DNA of 64,000 nt from Mantis religiosa (Eukaryota; Arthropoda; Insecta; Mantodea; Mantidae): assembly GCA_030765055.1 (NCBI GenBank), contig CM060950.1, positions 19,162,729-19,226,728 on the forward strand, in the 5' to 3' direction. Under the pieces are notes generated by a model that was given only the letters and a program-made list of their open reading frames with translations, had not been told where the DNA came from and did not search any database. This document shows, piece by piece, positions 35,332-47,728 of this stretch. The position numbers were made by a program, and so were the translations under genes. Numbering within the stretch: position 1 is the first letter of the stretch; every line of letters starts with the position of its first letter.

Positions 35332-36438
35332 TTGCCTGAAAGTAAGACTTCAGAGTTGTGAAACTTAAACAGAGATATTGAATATGTGTAGACAATTTCT
35401 ACAACTGTATCCTATGCAGAGAACTCGCTACTGAAGACATCTTTCATTGACACTTACATTTTTTCTCGTGTAAGTTACTAAATACGTTGTTATAATACTT
35501 TCTTGTACAATGTCATAGTGTTAATCCTTGAATCTCTTCAATCTCTTCTGGCAAACATGTTTTCTTGTCTTCCATAGCTATAATTCTGATAATTGTTATT
35601 TTTGTTGTTATTTATAGTTCTTGATTTTTATTGATTTTTTTTTTTGCATTTTTTTTGCATTTTCTGCACAAGGAAAGCGACTGCTTTTGTCCATTGTCTA
35701 TGAATTTGTGCACTGCCCTGCAGGTTCACATTTGAATGTGATGTGCATATGAGAAGAGATGTTAAAGGGTTATATTCTTAGTGAACGTTTGTTTTATAGC
35801 TTAAGAAAACCCATTAAAAGGTATGAATGACATCATACTCCTGTGCAAGATGCTGCCTAGCATACTGCCTGGTATTTTCACTCAGACTTAGCCACTTGAC
35901 TGAAGATTGGCTTTCTGCTCTTCAATCTCTGCCATGCACTTTCTAAATGTTTTTCTTCGTAGCTTAATACAGTCTAGGTCTTTTTCAGTAGGTACCTAGT
36001 ATTTTAGGTATTTCTTACCAAGTTCATATGTAGCCCACCTCTCATGTGTTGTTCTCAGGACATTGTGTATTGTGTAAAGCTTATTTATTACATTCCTGAT
36101 ATTTTTTTATAAAATCTGTCACTTTCACTTCTGTAAAGTGAGGTTAGAAAAGCTAACAAGCTATTGAGCAGATCTGAGATAGATACAGAGTTGGAGCCAG
36201 AAAGAAACAAAAATTGACTCATGATTTACATTGTTTGCACAAGAAACATATTCCATGGTAAAGGGTAACAAAAGGAGATGATGGTCCATATAGGATCCCT
36301 AGTCAAAACAGTACATCATTATCCTTATCGTAGCAATGTCATCATCAAATTAGTGGCATAATTTCTAATTCACATACAAACTTCCTTCAGAATAAAATAA
36401 TTATCATTTCACTTATCATTTCTGTGATCTTCACACAG
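35332..36438. other. AT-rich intronic DNA, nothing recognised
   Basis: Contains poly-T tracts near 35625-35665. No element recognised. Confidence 0.5.
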
Positions 36439-36525
36439 AATTATCAGCTGCATCTTAATGTTCTCAACAATGAGAACTTCAGTTTAAGTGATGAAGATGG
36501 TCAGGCACTAAACAATATTGACTAG
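36439..36525 (+). CDS. Candidate terminal exon of the host gene
   Basis: After the acceptor TGATCTTCACACAG, 28 codons are open in phase 0 (NYQLHLNVLNNENFSLSDED, then GQALNNID) before TAG 36523-36525. The phase agrees with the phase-0 reading of 33798-33890. The composition is acidic and polar. No family was recognised. If real, the gene would end here without gelsolin or headpiece domains, or make a short isoform. Confidence 0.35.
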   Translation, partial: NYQLHLNVLNNENFSLSDEDGQALNNID

Positions 36526-36859
36526 TCTGGACTACTAAATATATACAGAAATTGATGCAGAGTAAAATACCATACATACTTTCTGGCTTATATTAGTGTT
36601 TCCATTAACTCAGCTTCATATGTTGGAATGTACACATAGATGCTCCTCAAAATCTCAAGGATAATTGGTTTGGTTCACTTGTCTGAAAAATTTTCATTTG
36701 ATGTGTATTTCACTTAAAACATCTTACAATGCATTTCATAAAATGCCAAAGAATATTCGTGAAGGAAGTTGAAACTTGCAATCTCTGCTGGTATTAAGAA
36801 AAATGGAGGCAGTTAACTTAAGAAGGTCATTGTATGCGATTGTATGCAATTGTATAAAA

Positions 36860-37345
36860 CTTAGGGGAGGGGATCCGTCCCCTTCAGCTGCTGTGGTGCG
36901 AGCGCTGCGGACCCTTAGCACTTGTGGTACCTCTGACGTTACTAGAGGAACCTCGGGCCGAAGTGCCGAGCCCCTCCCGTCGGGGAGTTGTTCGGATTGG
37001 GTTGGACTCAAGGGGGCAGTGTGTTTCTGACACCTGCGAGAAATGAGGTACCTCTGGCCAGGCTAAGGCAGCCCGGAAGGGGTAGAGGGTTGCCTCATAA
37101 GTCCCAGGTACTAGCCTGCAGAGCTAGTAGGTGTGCTAGATCACCAGGCGGCCCCACCAAGGTTTTTCAGTAAGCGTCCTTGCGGGGTTGATGTGCGTAA
37201 GTGGCGTATCCACTTCCACCCCGTCTTGACGTTGTCGATGGGAGGGCTTTTTAGGAAACCAGGTATTGCCCTATGGAAAGAGCCCCAGAGTTTTCCATCT
37301 CTCCCAGATAGAAGGAGGCCAGGGTCTTCGGACTTTTGGATAGAT
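36860..37345 (+). mobile_element. GC-rich segment, probable LINE 5' region
   Basis: Sharply GC-rich against its AT-rich surroundings, with several short inverted repeats (GGGGATCCGTCCCC, CCTCCCGTCGGGGAG). Style and composition resemble the GC-rich 5' half of 26471-26835. No long frame, tRNA-like head or TSD was found. Assignment to a LINE 5' UTR is inference. Confidence 0.35.
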
Positions 37346-38464
37346 CCTCTGTGCATAAAAAAATGTCAAATAGCTATAATAAAATGACTGCTTCACATGA
37401 CCTCATTTTGGATTAACTGCATTGATATTTAAACTTGAATGTGCTTTCAAATTATGGTACAGTAAAACCTGCCTAAAAAGGAACCCTTATATGCCGGAAA
37501 CTTGCAAAAATACGGTAAATAAATTTCAGAATGGAGCTATTTTCCATGTAAAATTATACTTTAAGCCGGAAAACTGCGTAATGTGGAAACGGAAATATTT
37601 TTCGGTAACTGTTTGCATAAATAACCGGATTAAAACAGATTACTTTGTGTGATGGGTTACAACATACATATTTTTAAAAGTGCAATAGTTTTGAGGGAAA
37701 CTGCACTTGCAGCAAAGTCCTATGAAGCATAAAGTCATAAACTGTGATCCTTCGAGGGAAAGGGAAAACAATCCATTAGCTCTCTCAACTCTCTTCCAAC
37801 ATACATGGTAAGGCGTATTGCCATACACTGTTTTGCAGTGTATTTATTCTCATTTTCGTTGTTAGAAGTGATCAAGTACGAGTTAAAGAAAACTGTGAAC
37901 TTTGGTGATTTTTAAAAACTTAAGTCTGTATGTACACAAATTCTAAACATAAGATATCCCTGGAGGGAAAAAAAAATTAAGATTATCAAAGAACATGAAA
38001 GGAACAAACATCCAGCAAAAGAATTAACAGTGTTTTTAAAGTGGGAAAAAATCAGACCTAAGAGATTTTGAAAAACAAAATAAAAATTAAAGACGAGTGG
38101 CTAAAGGGAACAGCAGGGCATATGAAATGCATCACAAAATTTACGGAGTATGAAAAGCTAAATTGTGCGAGTGGTTTGTTCACACACTAAAGGAATTCCC
38201 ACTTCTGGATCATTGCTTCAGACTCAAGCTTTAGAGACAGCAAGAAAATTAGGCAAAAACAATTTCAGAGCTTCCAATGAAATCCTCGAGAGTTTCAAAC
38301 ATCGCCATGACATTGTTTGGAATGTTGTGTGTGATGAAGCAAATGATGTTGATATGCAGATAGTTGCAGATTGGAAAGGGAAAATTGAAAACAGAGAAAC
38401 TAGGCAATAAACTACAATTGTAGTTTCATAAGTTGAAAATACAGTACATAATACATGTCAGCCT

Positions 38465-38559
<95 letters not shown>

Positions 38560-38790
38560 TATTTTTATTATTATTTTTATTATTTTTATTTTTATTATTA
38601 TTTTTATTATTATTATTATTTTTATTTTTATTATTTTTATTATTATTTTTATTTATTTATTTATTATTTTTATTTATTTATTATTATTTTTATTTGTATT
38701 ATTATTTATTTATTATTATTATTTTTATTATTATTTATTATTATTATTTTTATTATTATTTATTATTATTATTAATTATTTATTTATTTA
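38465..38790. repeat. (ATC)n microsatellite grading into T-rich (ATT/ATTTTT)n
   Basis: About 31 perfect ATC units (38465-38559), then about 230 bp of degenerate ATT/ATTT repeats. Poly-Ser and poly-His frames are artefacts. Confidence 0.95.
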
Positions 38791-39239
38791 TTTACACTTC
38801 ATTCTATATTATTTCTTTACTGGAAACCTGTGTAAATGGAAAATAAATGCCAGAACAATTGTGTTCCATTTTAGAGAGGTTATATTGTAGTAATATTAGG
38901 AATTGGTTAAAATTGCTGCCTATTATTGTTGAACCTGATTTATACACATATCAAGGGGAAGAGGAAAGATTACTTATAAATCGTAATTGCGGACAAATGA
39001 GGTTTTGATAATGCTTTCTCTTTTTTTAAAGTAATGCAGTGCGCTTGCATGTATAAAACTTTAAAAACAGTAAAGATATGTGTAAAGCAAACATTATTTA
39101 GAAATTGCTCCTGCTTTAAACCATTCAGTTAATTTGGCTTGTTTTACTTTTCTTGCAATGAATGCATACAACTCATTTTGCAAAACATATTAATGAACTT
39201 GGAGCTTTTTTCACTACAACTTTTCACTTTGATGTAATG

Positions 39240-39345
39240 CCTACACAGCCTGCATTCAGGAGGTACCTAGTTCAAATCTGGGTCAAGGTGAGTTATCTGG
39301 ATAAGTTTTTTACTTGGGTTTTTTGTCACTGATGACTATACGTAG
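39240..39345 (+). mobile_element. SINE S1 fragment inside the pogo-like element
   Basis: CAGGAGGTACCTAGTTCAAA then TCTGGGTCAAGGTGAGTTAT and CTGGATAAG match the S1 B-box region and the start of its body. The remainder is lost. Confidence 0.55.
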
Positions 39346-39904
39346 CCTTTATAAGCCATTCCTAGGTCAGAAACAAATAAGGTTTTGATTTTGTGTATAT
39401 AAGTACCACCTCTTCTATGAATTTTACTTTCGGATCTTATGTATATCATTTCCTTTTTCTTTTCCCCATGGCTGATTAAAAGCAACTGTGTACTGAAAGA
39501 CAAAATGCTGTTGAGCAGTAAACACCAGAAAATTATCTTTACTTATCATTTGTTGCTATGACACTGTTGCCCCGAAAGACGTCTGAGCTAACATCTTTGT
39601 CTTTTTCTGTGGCCAAAAACGGCCTGCTCAGTGTGCCACTTTGTCAGCAGCAATAATGAAAATTAAAGAGTATTTTTTTTTTTTTTTTTTTAGGATAGCG
39701 TATGGCATATGCTCATTTATTTACATATAACTCAGTTGTATTTCAGTGAAATTCAGTACCTGTAACTACAAATTATGTATGAATATGAAATATGTATAAC
39801 TGGGTTATGTATAAAGCAGGTTCAACTGTAACAATACTCCACTTAAGTTTTGTTTTCCCTTAGCCTGCATAGAAATCTGGGATATATAAATTATCTGTTA
39901 TTTT

Positions 39905-40130
39905 TTTTTTTTTTATTGGTTCTATTTATACCCCACCTTTAACTTCAGTGGTCATATTGGCGGCTGTTCGCCTTTGGAACATATAGAAGGTGTTAACTCG
40001 TATTCGTTGGGTTTTAATCATTAGATCACGCACACATTCACACTCTCATTCATACTTCCAGACTCTAGGGAAGATGAGGAATTATCTTAGTCTGAGAAAA
40101 ATCCCCACCCCCAGCTGGGAATCTATATTA
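39905..40130. repeat. Possible unclassified SINE-like repeat
   Basis: A poly-T start, a moderately GC-rich interior (GGTCATATTGGCGGCTGTTC) and a CCCCCAGCTGGGAATC end resemble a worn SINE. There is no second copy in the window to prove it. 40640-40850 has a similar feel (GGCCCGTTGACAGCGAGGTC). Confidence 0.25.
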
Positions 40131-42339
40131 TTTCTTGTTGTCCATTATAGATATTTAATATCATTACTTGAGGTACTACATGACAGTGTTGAGATACAGT
40201 GGCCTGTTTGATAGAGCGCTGCATTTGTTTGTTATCTTGTTTACTAGAAGAGCGATATATTAGTAACATGGTGATGAAACACAAATAAAGCACTTGGGAG
40301 CTGTGTGTGATACATGAAAGATTAGCCAATTAATTATACTACTTCTTCAACTTCCATAGTTTTAGCACCATTGTGGTGTTAGGGGATTCTTTTTCCTCTT
40401 TCCCTTATGCCTTTAGGCCTCAGGTTGACGAACAGAAACTCTGGATCAGAGAAATCAGGATGGGTGATCAGTCTGATGCCTGGTATGGGAGTGAGAGAAA
40501 TGGATGACAGAATCAGGGCGAAATGAATGAAAGGAAAGATGATAATGGAGGAATTCGTGGAATGATAGTAGAAGAAACTGGAGATCCCCAATTATTATAC
40601 TCAAATGTAAATTATCATTGCAATCGCCAGTTTGTTGCTTGATACAAAGTGATTTTGAGTGAGTGAGTGTGTGATGTTTAAGGGCCCGTTGACAGCGAGG
40701 TCATTTGGGCCCGAAGGGATTTTGATATATTCAATCATGTTATGTATGATTTCTTGCGCCTGCTGATGTATGATACATTGTTGTGATTGCATCTGAACAG
40801 AGTGTACGTACACTGACTCTCCATGTAGATGCGATAGGCTCACGTGAACAACTTAAGTTTGCATATTTTTGATACGCTTCCATGCATTGCCAAGTAGTAT
40901 AATATATTAGATTTAAATTTTTATGCGAATGCCAAAGTACCTATTCTCCAAATTCTAAAATACAAATTAAAAAACGCAGGCATTTTTGAGACTGCATTGT
41001 TCACAACTTTAATTTTCTGTGAAGAATCAATTATGTGATTCTGTACAAAAGCAATTTACAAAGCTGTGATAGCACCTACTTGGCAATCACTTCTGCCAAA
41101 TGATTACAAATCGGGGCTAGGGTGGCATACCCATGTGACAGGTAGATGATGTGATGCCACTCGTTTGCAGATTTCTATATGAAAGGGCCATCTTTAATGA
41201 AACTGTCCAAAGAAGCTGTAGAATATTGTTAATCTTTTTGTTTTGCTTCAAATCATTATCTCAAATATTTCAAGTATCTAAGGAAGTGTAAAGTAAGAAA
41301 GTATGTGAAAATTAAAGTTTTGTTTTCTCCAGTAATTCTAGTAAGAAGAGTGTACAGAAACAGAAAACTTCATCTTCCTCGTTAATAACACTTTTTATTT
41401 TATTCTAATAACCGTACAATTCAGTCTTTAAATTAAGACTGCAATAGACAGTGAGCTTGGTCTTGGGTAGTTTGCTGATGTCCTGTAGCTAACATGCATG
41501 TAATTATCTACTGGAAGATTTCAAATACTTAGAAATAAGAGGTTATTTTGTTTCAAACTACCTTTCTGAAAGGAATTTTGGTATATACATATTATTTTAG
41601 CTTCTGTGCCTTTTTAACATAAATGTAAATGAAACTAATAAAATAAAATTAATAATAATATACAAATTATGCAATTCCATTAAGAAATATAAATATATTA
41701 CAGAATATTTGTTCACTGCAACATAATTACTACTTGTGTATAAAGTTTTCATATTGTAAAATTCTTCTGAATGGCATTAATATCCCTCGTATTAAATAAT
41801 GTTGTATAATGCATTGTTAGTAAATTTAGGGTACAGATGAAAGAAGAGTGACTTGTACAAGCTGCACCAGTTATCTTTATGTTGTGCCATCTGGTCATTT
41901 TAGATATGTGATCTGTCAAATCTTCATCTTTGTTGAAAGTTTTGTGTAATATCTAATGACCTTGTTGTTCATTTTTGCATTATTTGTAAATAAAAGTCAA
42001 TTTTCTATAAATGTTTTTTAATTTTATATTCTTGGGATTTATTTATTTGTTTACTTTAAATTTTAATATACTTTTAATGTAAATAATGAGGTTAATATCT
42101 AAATAGCTGATAAGACAGGAATTATTTGATGAAATAATGTAATATGGTATAGTTTCAGCCTGATCTTAAAATATTGTTTATAATAACAGAAGAACTCATT
42201 TTTATAACAGATAAGAAAGGAAAGGCAAGAGTTGATGATTCTGATTGCACTATTATGTGGTATGGATTGTGTTTTGTTAAAATCCATACTATGAATAACA
42301 TTATTACCAATAACATGGACTGAACTCAGAGTTATTAAC
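40131..42339. other. AT-rich DNA, nothing recognised
   Basis: Apart from the possible repeat near 40640-40850 nothing was identified. An AATAAA at about 41987 is unsupported as a polyadenylation site. Confidence 0.45.
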
Positions 42340-42600
42340 TTAAAGATATGTAGTTTTGGAGTGTGTACATAAGATAAGTAAAATGTTATACTGAAATAAA
42401 TAAAGATAATTTTCTTTTTGTTCAGCTGATATTGAAAGCTTTTCAGCATTATTATATCCTAAGGTTTTCAAGCTTTTGCTTGCTCTTTTAGCTGCCATGG
42501 CAAAAGTATGGGCATATTCATGTCTAACATGTAAGTACTGACATAAGCAATCAAGAAGGGAAGTTCCTGCCAACGCTTTTCTCCAAGAAAAATTATGCAT
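42340..42600 (-). CDS. Unrecognised short open frame, possibly an old coding fragment
   Basis: 86 codons, of which the first 60 look protein-like (KALAGTSLLDCLCQYLHVRH, then EYAHTFAMAAKRASKSLK). The later part becomes intron-like. No family, splice sites or repeat association were recognised. It could be a transposon piece or chance. Confidence 0.2.
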   Translation of the reverse strand: MHNFSWRKALAGTSLLDCLCQYLHVRHEYAHTFAMAAKRASKSLKTLGYNNAEKLSISAEQKENYLYLFQYNILLILCTHSKTTYL

Positions 42601-43239
42601 TGCAGAATAAAATTAACAGAAAACAAACTTCTATCCTTGGATGAACATGAATTTGGGAGAAGAACAATATCTTAGTTTCAACAAGAAAGAAACAAAATAT
42701 TAAACTTTTGTAATGACAGAAGTGTTTTAATTTCAGACAGAAAGCCTAATATTTAATTATGCCCAGCTTTCTTATTGTGGCTGTAGTTTCGAACATTGAA
42801 TGAATGAGCTTTCCAGGCTCCCAGGATTAGTTTCTCCAGTTAGAAATAATTTGCTTTAAGTGACCATTTCTTCATCCTTAGTTCCAGTCAGCCAGTGAGC
42901 TGGAACTCACCCAAACATCCATGCATTCAGTGATCTCCCGCCCTCCCTCCAAGATGAAAACAAATATTAAGTATAGAATTATTACATTATTTAACTATTT
43001 GTATACATTTAGAAATAATGCAGAATAATGACAACTTTTCAAAAGAAAGTGTTAATTCCATAAAGCCAACGATATTTATTTGCAGTTTACTTAGCAAACA
43101 GTGAATACTTTGAGAAGAGCAGATGCATTCTGTGAATTCCTAGGTATCCTATGCATCTTCAGCATTTTTGTTTGATTTTTTTACAAATGTTCCAATAAGC
43201 AACAGTAGCTGTAATCATTGCTCCAGCAGTTGCCATTTA
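42601..43239. other. Unclassified DNA
   Basis: 42780-42960 is slightly less AT-rich than its neighbours. Nothing was identified. Confidence 0.45.
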
Positions 43240-44142
43240 CGAGGGCGAGACAATAAAGACTTGAGAGTTATCCTTTTTTTTTTTTTAATTACCGTGCACA
43301 ACAAAGGCACATTGTGGAAACAATTTTGTATCGTGCCGAGGATTAGCTGTGATTGGTTGATACAGCACACACTCGCTTGTGCATGTATTTATACACAGGG
43401 TACGAACAAAGTAGGTCAGTTTTCCATCCACCTACAAAAGAAATGGAGGTGTTATGCAAAGAACAATATGCTGCATTGAAGTTTCGCTTTTGTTTGCAGA
43501 AATCTGTCAAGGAAGCTTACAGAATGTTGCAGGAGCATATGGTGATGTTCTTGTACAGTCCACAGCACATATATGGTTCAAGGACTTTAGGAGGCCTGTG
43601 TTTCAATAACGGCAAGGTGCTCTAGCAACAGCAATAAACGAAACCATGATTAACACAGTTGGCATAATAGTTTGTGAAGATTGACGAATCACATGTGACA
43701 GACTTGCAGACATGTGACTGATTTCCCATGATGTTTTTTCAATTGTGCATAATCACTTAAACATGAGACATATTTGTGCAAGATGGGTGCCAAGATTATT
43801 GATTCCTGGATAAAAGTTGAAGCAGGTGGAAGTGTGTATGCAACTGCAACATCTGGTTGAGATGCATGGGGATGCATACTTAAAGATCTTTCGCTGTCTG
43901 AGAAAGGAACTAAGGGGGAAGCGTTTTACTACTTTGGAGGCCGCCGTGAAGAAGGCTGAAGTGGTTATAAAGAAGATGTCAAAATATGGCTCCGCATGTG
44001 TTCCAGGACTGGCAGAAGATTTGGACAAAGTGCATTCTGCTCAACAGAGAATAATTTGAGAAAGACCACACCAATCTGGACCATGCCTAGTGTATTTTAT
44101 GTGTAAAAGAAAACATTCTCAGTCTTTACTGACTCGCCCTTG
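43240..44142 (+). mobile_element. mariner element, internally deleted
   Basis: Ends CGAGGGCGAGACAATAAAG (43240) and, in reverse complement, CAAGGGCGAGTCAGTAAAG (ending 44142) are bordered by TA. Plus-strand pieces: MEVLCKEQYAALKFRFCLQK then SVKEAYRMLQE (N-terminal HTH, 43444-43540), a broken middle, and LRGKRFTTLEAAVKKAEVVI (C-terminus, about 43910-44000). The catalytic Asp region is largely gone. Length is 903 bp against about 1.3 kb for a full element. Confidence 0.85.
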
Positions 44143-44818
44143 TATAAATAAATGAGTTTTTATCATCGTTACAAAATTGACAATTGTTACAGTGCACTTG
44201 CTGTTAAAACTGTAGAAAGGTCATAGACGATGAGGTTATCATAGAAGACTACTGTTCTTCTTACAAGTACTGGCAAATTCAATTTTATGGACATGTCTTA
44301 AATTAATTTTAGTATAGTTCAAACATGTGCCAGCCAGATAGTAGTTTTATTGAATATTCACAACAGCAATGTTCCTAAAATCCACATTTTAGTGTACTGG
44401 GGAATGTACAACTAACACAATTCATGTGATCCTAAACTCCCAACGCTACAAAAATAGTAGGTAGTACATAACACTGCAGGCGGCTTGTTTGTGTATAGTA
44501 AAAGACTGAAGCTGTTCTCTCTTTTTATATACAAATAAGGCTGAAATCCTTTCACCTCCTTTTATATTACCTTTGCCTTTTCCCTATACCTACCACAAAT
44601 CCTGGAAACATTAAGCACCATGCTGTCTAATACATTTGAAGCATGTTTCATTGGGATATAGGCCTAGACTGAGTAGTCAACATTGCTGGAGTATGTTGCA
44701 TATAATAGTCTCAGCATAGATATATAAAACATCTCCTAAGTATAGGATCTCTATGCTGTTCTATGTTTCCAACTATAAATACTCACACCCCAACACCAAT
44801 AGTTTTACTGCTGCTTAA
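44143..44818. other. Unclassified DNA
   Basis: No features recognised. It ends with the TTAA (44815-44818) used by the piggyBac-like element. Confidence 0.45.
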
Positions 44819-46270
44819 CCGCTTCGCCGATGGCCATTTAAACCCTTCAGGGGCCGGAAACGAATACCCAATAAACAGAATAGGACATTTAAATTGTTAA
44901 ATGCTGTAAAAATGCATCACAAATACATTTCCGTATCTTCTGTATTTATTAAGTTATTTAAATAAAACAAAAACTGGTTTAAAACTCATTAAAGGCAGTA
45001 TAAATCTACAGTAACAATAAAGTAGAGACTACATTAATAAATTGTTGAAATTTCACTACTTTGTTTCACTGTAGCAAAAGCCATTCTTTGTGCCGAACGC
45101 GCCTAATATTTGAATCATTTTGTTTTGTGTGTATACGAGCCAATGTATGTATGTATAGCTACGGAAGCGACTTCTCCGGTTCAAGTTTAGTTTATTTATG
45201 CTATACCAAGCGATAATCATACGAGAATATATTGCGTTACACACTCACACACTGGAAAGGAAACTCTCTGTCAGCATCTGTTATTACAGTGTTTCTCAAC
45301 CAAGGTTTCTAGTAGCCTTATGCAGCTGTTTTTGCTCTGTATTTTAGTTATTTATAATCTCTTTGTGTTCAGAGTGATTTCTTATAGCTATCAAGAGCTA
45401 AATGAACGGCACATTTGGAATTGTTAAATTTCAATGTTAACCATGCCTTATCCCTGTAATGTAGCAAATAAATTAGCTTGGGTATGATGCGTACAGGCTT
45501 CTGATATTACTGTAGAAAATCTGGAAGATTTGTTGTACGATTATGAAGGAGATCTTTAGGACATACGTAGCAGTGACGTGTGCTGGTCTACAGATGGCAT
45601 GTTAGCTACTACATTGTTTGGGGAAATGGCGGGTCAAATATGGGTGATGCAGATCAGCTATCACTAGCTATCCCTCTTTACGGAAAACAGTTAAATGGTA
45701 AAAAAAAAAAAAAAAAGTATTTTTATACCACTGGATGTAACTATGCACAGTTGTTTAGTAATTTTCAGAACTGTAAATTCATGCAAGACATTCATCTACC
45801 TGTACTTGCGCGTATAAAGAGCTCGTAACCTAATTGAGTATTATAATACTCAGAGGCCTCTTTATACTAGGGGGTAGGAAATTTACCACGACATCACCCC
45901 TCATACTTGAGGGAAAACACTTTCCTAAAAGGGTACCACCCACAACCAAAAAAGTCGCAACCATTTCTAAAATGTGTAGTGTGTTGCGAAAAAGAAGTTC
46001 GCAAGGAAACCAATATTATTTGGTGTGAATCTGCAGATGTGCCCTTGGGTGTTTATCTAGTTTTGGAGGTTACAATTCAAAAAGAAACCTTTAAGGACAC
46101 ATTTACATTCCTTATAGAACTAATTTAAATTTATTGTAAAATAGCAAGATTAAAATAATTGGCATTAAATGAGCATTAAATGCATGTATGCGCAGGACGT
46201 CTATACACGTCCATATCGGTTTGGGGCATTTTAACTTGGACGTCATATGACGTCCATATCGGTGAAAGGG
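44819..46270 (+). mobile_element. piggyBac-like element, degenerate, with TTAA duplications
   Basis: TTAA at 44815-44818 and 46271-46274 borders inverted ends CCGCTTCGCCGATGG and, in reverse complement, CCCTTTCACCGATATGG. Two overlapping plus-strand frames (45907-46125 and 45834-46027) give the piggyBac C-terminus: HFPKRVPPTTKK, then KCVVCCEKEVRKETNIIWCE, matching the Cys-rich KCVVC...RKET...C tail. The catalytic core is unreadable. A subterminal palindrome TGGACGTCATATGACGTCCA lies near the right end (about 46240). Confidence 0.75.
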
Positions 46271-46274
46271 TTAA

Positions 46275-46796
46275 GATCACATTATGGACCCAATTTATCG
46301 CAGTTACAACCATTTGCAAAGAAAGCCCCAGGGGAGTGAGGTTTGAGGGGAAAATCGTTGATTAAACATGGTTCCAATACCCTGCCTTGTTGTTTGACAC
46401 TTGGGTCAATTCAGTTACAGCCTGTTCAAAAACATTCTGATGCCTTCTACTTTTGTAATACCTTCTCAGTTTTAGTAAACTGAGTGAATTCTTTTTGTGT
46501 TGGGCACATGTTTTTTTAATGATTCTATTCTTTGTGTAGCATGCGTTTACTGTCCCTGTCGCATTATTTTGAAACAGATAGGGTTAGCACATACCTGATA
46601 GGAACTTTCTCTTTGTTGGCAAACACTACTTTATCCTTGGGTTCAGTTCTTTACTTGAGCTTCATGCTCAAAGTGTTATTCTTGTATTACCAGAGTTTTG
46701 TAAGTCCATACAAGGAAGATACATTCTTAAATACTGCTGCTTCAACACTCCTCATTTAAGAACGTCCAAATTGCTTTTTCTATGTATCCCACAAAC
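46275..46796. other. Unclassified DNA
   Basis: Nothing recognised before the PLE target duplication at 46797. Confidence 0.45.
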
Positions 46797-46902
46797 ATGC
46801 ACCATTTCTGTTGTTTAAGGACTTGATACAATGAAGCACAAAATTAATACAATTTTGAGTCGAACTAATACTCAATGCTCCATTTATTGCTAGTATTTAC
46901 CT

Positions 46903-46940
46903 AGAACGCGTTTCGTTAGGTTCTTCCTAACATCATCAGC
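46903..46940 (-). ncRNA. Hammerhead-like core, left arm of PLE
   Basis: Minus strand: CUGAUGA (46939-46933), extra U, helix II GUUAGG with CCUAAC, GAAA, helix III AC-GC-GU, then U. Only two helix I pairs (AG with CU) are evident. Confidence 0.45.
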
Positions 46941-47152
46941 TGTTGTCGACTAATGGATGCCGGTTCAGTGAACTCCTCGGAGGTGATAGGTGCGTCTCTG
47001 TCGGTATCTTGATGAACTTGAAATTGGGGTTGTCTTCAAAGGTAGTATCGAAATTAAACAATTTACTTTCATATTTCTTTATAAAGATTTTTTCCCACGT
47101 GGTTAATGCAGCTGGACCTTGGACACTTTTTAGTAAGTGAATTTCTCGTTCT

Positions 47153-47695
47153 ATGGAAACCTCATACAGAAAATTTACGTATCATCCCAGAGCTACACAC
47201 CTTTTCCAGAAAGTCTTCAAAGAACACAATATTACTTTGGCCCCACAGAACAAATTTAGTGTACAACACCTTTTGAAATCACATAATACAAAGGAGATAC
47301 CCACAGGCAGAAAATCAGGAGTGTACCGGATAAATTGCAAGGACTGTGACAAATTCTACATTGGAAAAACAAAAAGGAACGTGAACATCAGGCTTAAAGA
47401 GCACTTTAGGAACATAAGGAATAAAGAAATAGATAAATCGGCGGTAGCGTACCATTTTTGGAAGAAAAATCATGACATAGAACGAGAAATTCACTTACTA
47501 AAAAGTGTCCAAGGTCCAGCTGCATTAACCACGTGGGAAAAAATCTTTATAAAGAAATATGAAAGTAAATTGTTTAATTTCGATACTACCTTTGAAGACA
47601 ACCCCAATTTCAAGTTCATCAAGATACCGACAGAGACGCACCTATCACCTCCGAGGAGTTCACTGAACCGGCATCCATTAGTCGACAACAGCTGA
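47153..47695 (+). CDS. C-terminal part of Penelope-like protein with GIY-YIG endonuclease
   Basis: 180 open codons. Near residues 56-75 the frame reads SGVYRINCKDCDKFYIGKTK, the GIY-YIG start: G-Y then FYIGKT with the conserved Arg in RNVNIRLKEHFRN. AVAYHFWKKNHDIER and the conserved Glu region WEKIFIKKYE follow. The element's nuclease is thought to nick the target during retroposition. The reverse transcriptase part is missing (5' truncation), and the ATG at 47153 is probably only an internal Met. The last 65 codons lie in the right inverted arm. Confidence 0.8.
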   Translation: METSYRKFTYHPRATHLFQKVFKEHNITLAPQNKFSVQHLLKSHNTKEIPTGRKSGVYRINCKDCDKFYIGKTKRNVNIRLKEHFRNIRNKEIDKSAVAYHFWKKNHDIEREIHLLKSVQGPAALTTWEKIFIKKYESKLFNFDTTFEDNPNFKFIKIPTETHLSPPRSSLNRHPLVDNS

Positions 47696-47728
47696 TGATG
47701 TTAGGAAGAACCTAACGAAACGCGTTCT
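47690..47728 (+). ncRNA. Hammerhead-like core, right arm of PLE
   Basis: CTGATGA 47692-47698, T, GTTAGG/CCTAAC (47700-47705, 47711-47716), GAAA 47717-47720, helix III AC-GC-GT, T. It mirrors the left-arm copy. Against 49605-49643, helix III changes from AC/GT to AT/AT by paired substitutions. Confidence 0.45.

Larger units (their letters stand above)
37460..39828 (+). mobile_element. pogo/Tigger-like transposon with expanded simple repeats
   Basis: Inverted ends CAGTAAAACCTGCCTAAAAA (37460) and, in reverse complement, CAGTTGAACCTGCTTTATAC (ending 39828) are bordered by TA. The plus-strand frame 38165-38410 reads ARKLGKNNFRASNEILESFK, then HRHDIVWNVV and MQIVADWKGK, the CENP-B-type DNA-binding domain of pogo transposases. 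The catalytic region is not recognised. An (ATC)n and (ATTTTT)-like tract at 38465-38790 replaces part of the interior. Confidence 0.75.

Noticed and set aside
38433..38846. Poly-Ser and poly-His/Tyr frames
   Set aside because: Simple-repeat artefacts of (ATC)n and ATT-rich sequence. The same holds for 58172-58421, 50160-50444, 55414-55656 and 34281-34670.
46943..47140. 65-codon frame seen at 46943 plus, 47491 minus and 49267 plus
   Set aside because: It is antisense to the PLE C-terminus and appears repeatedly only because the arms are inverted repeats.
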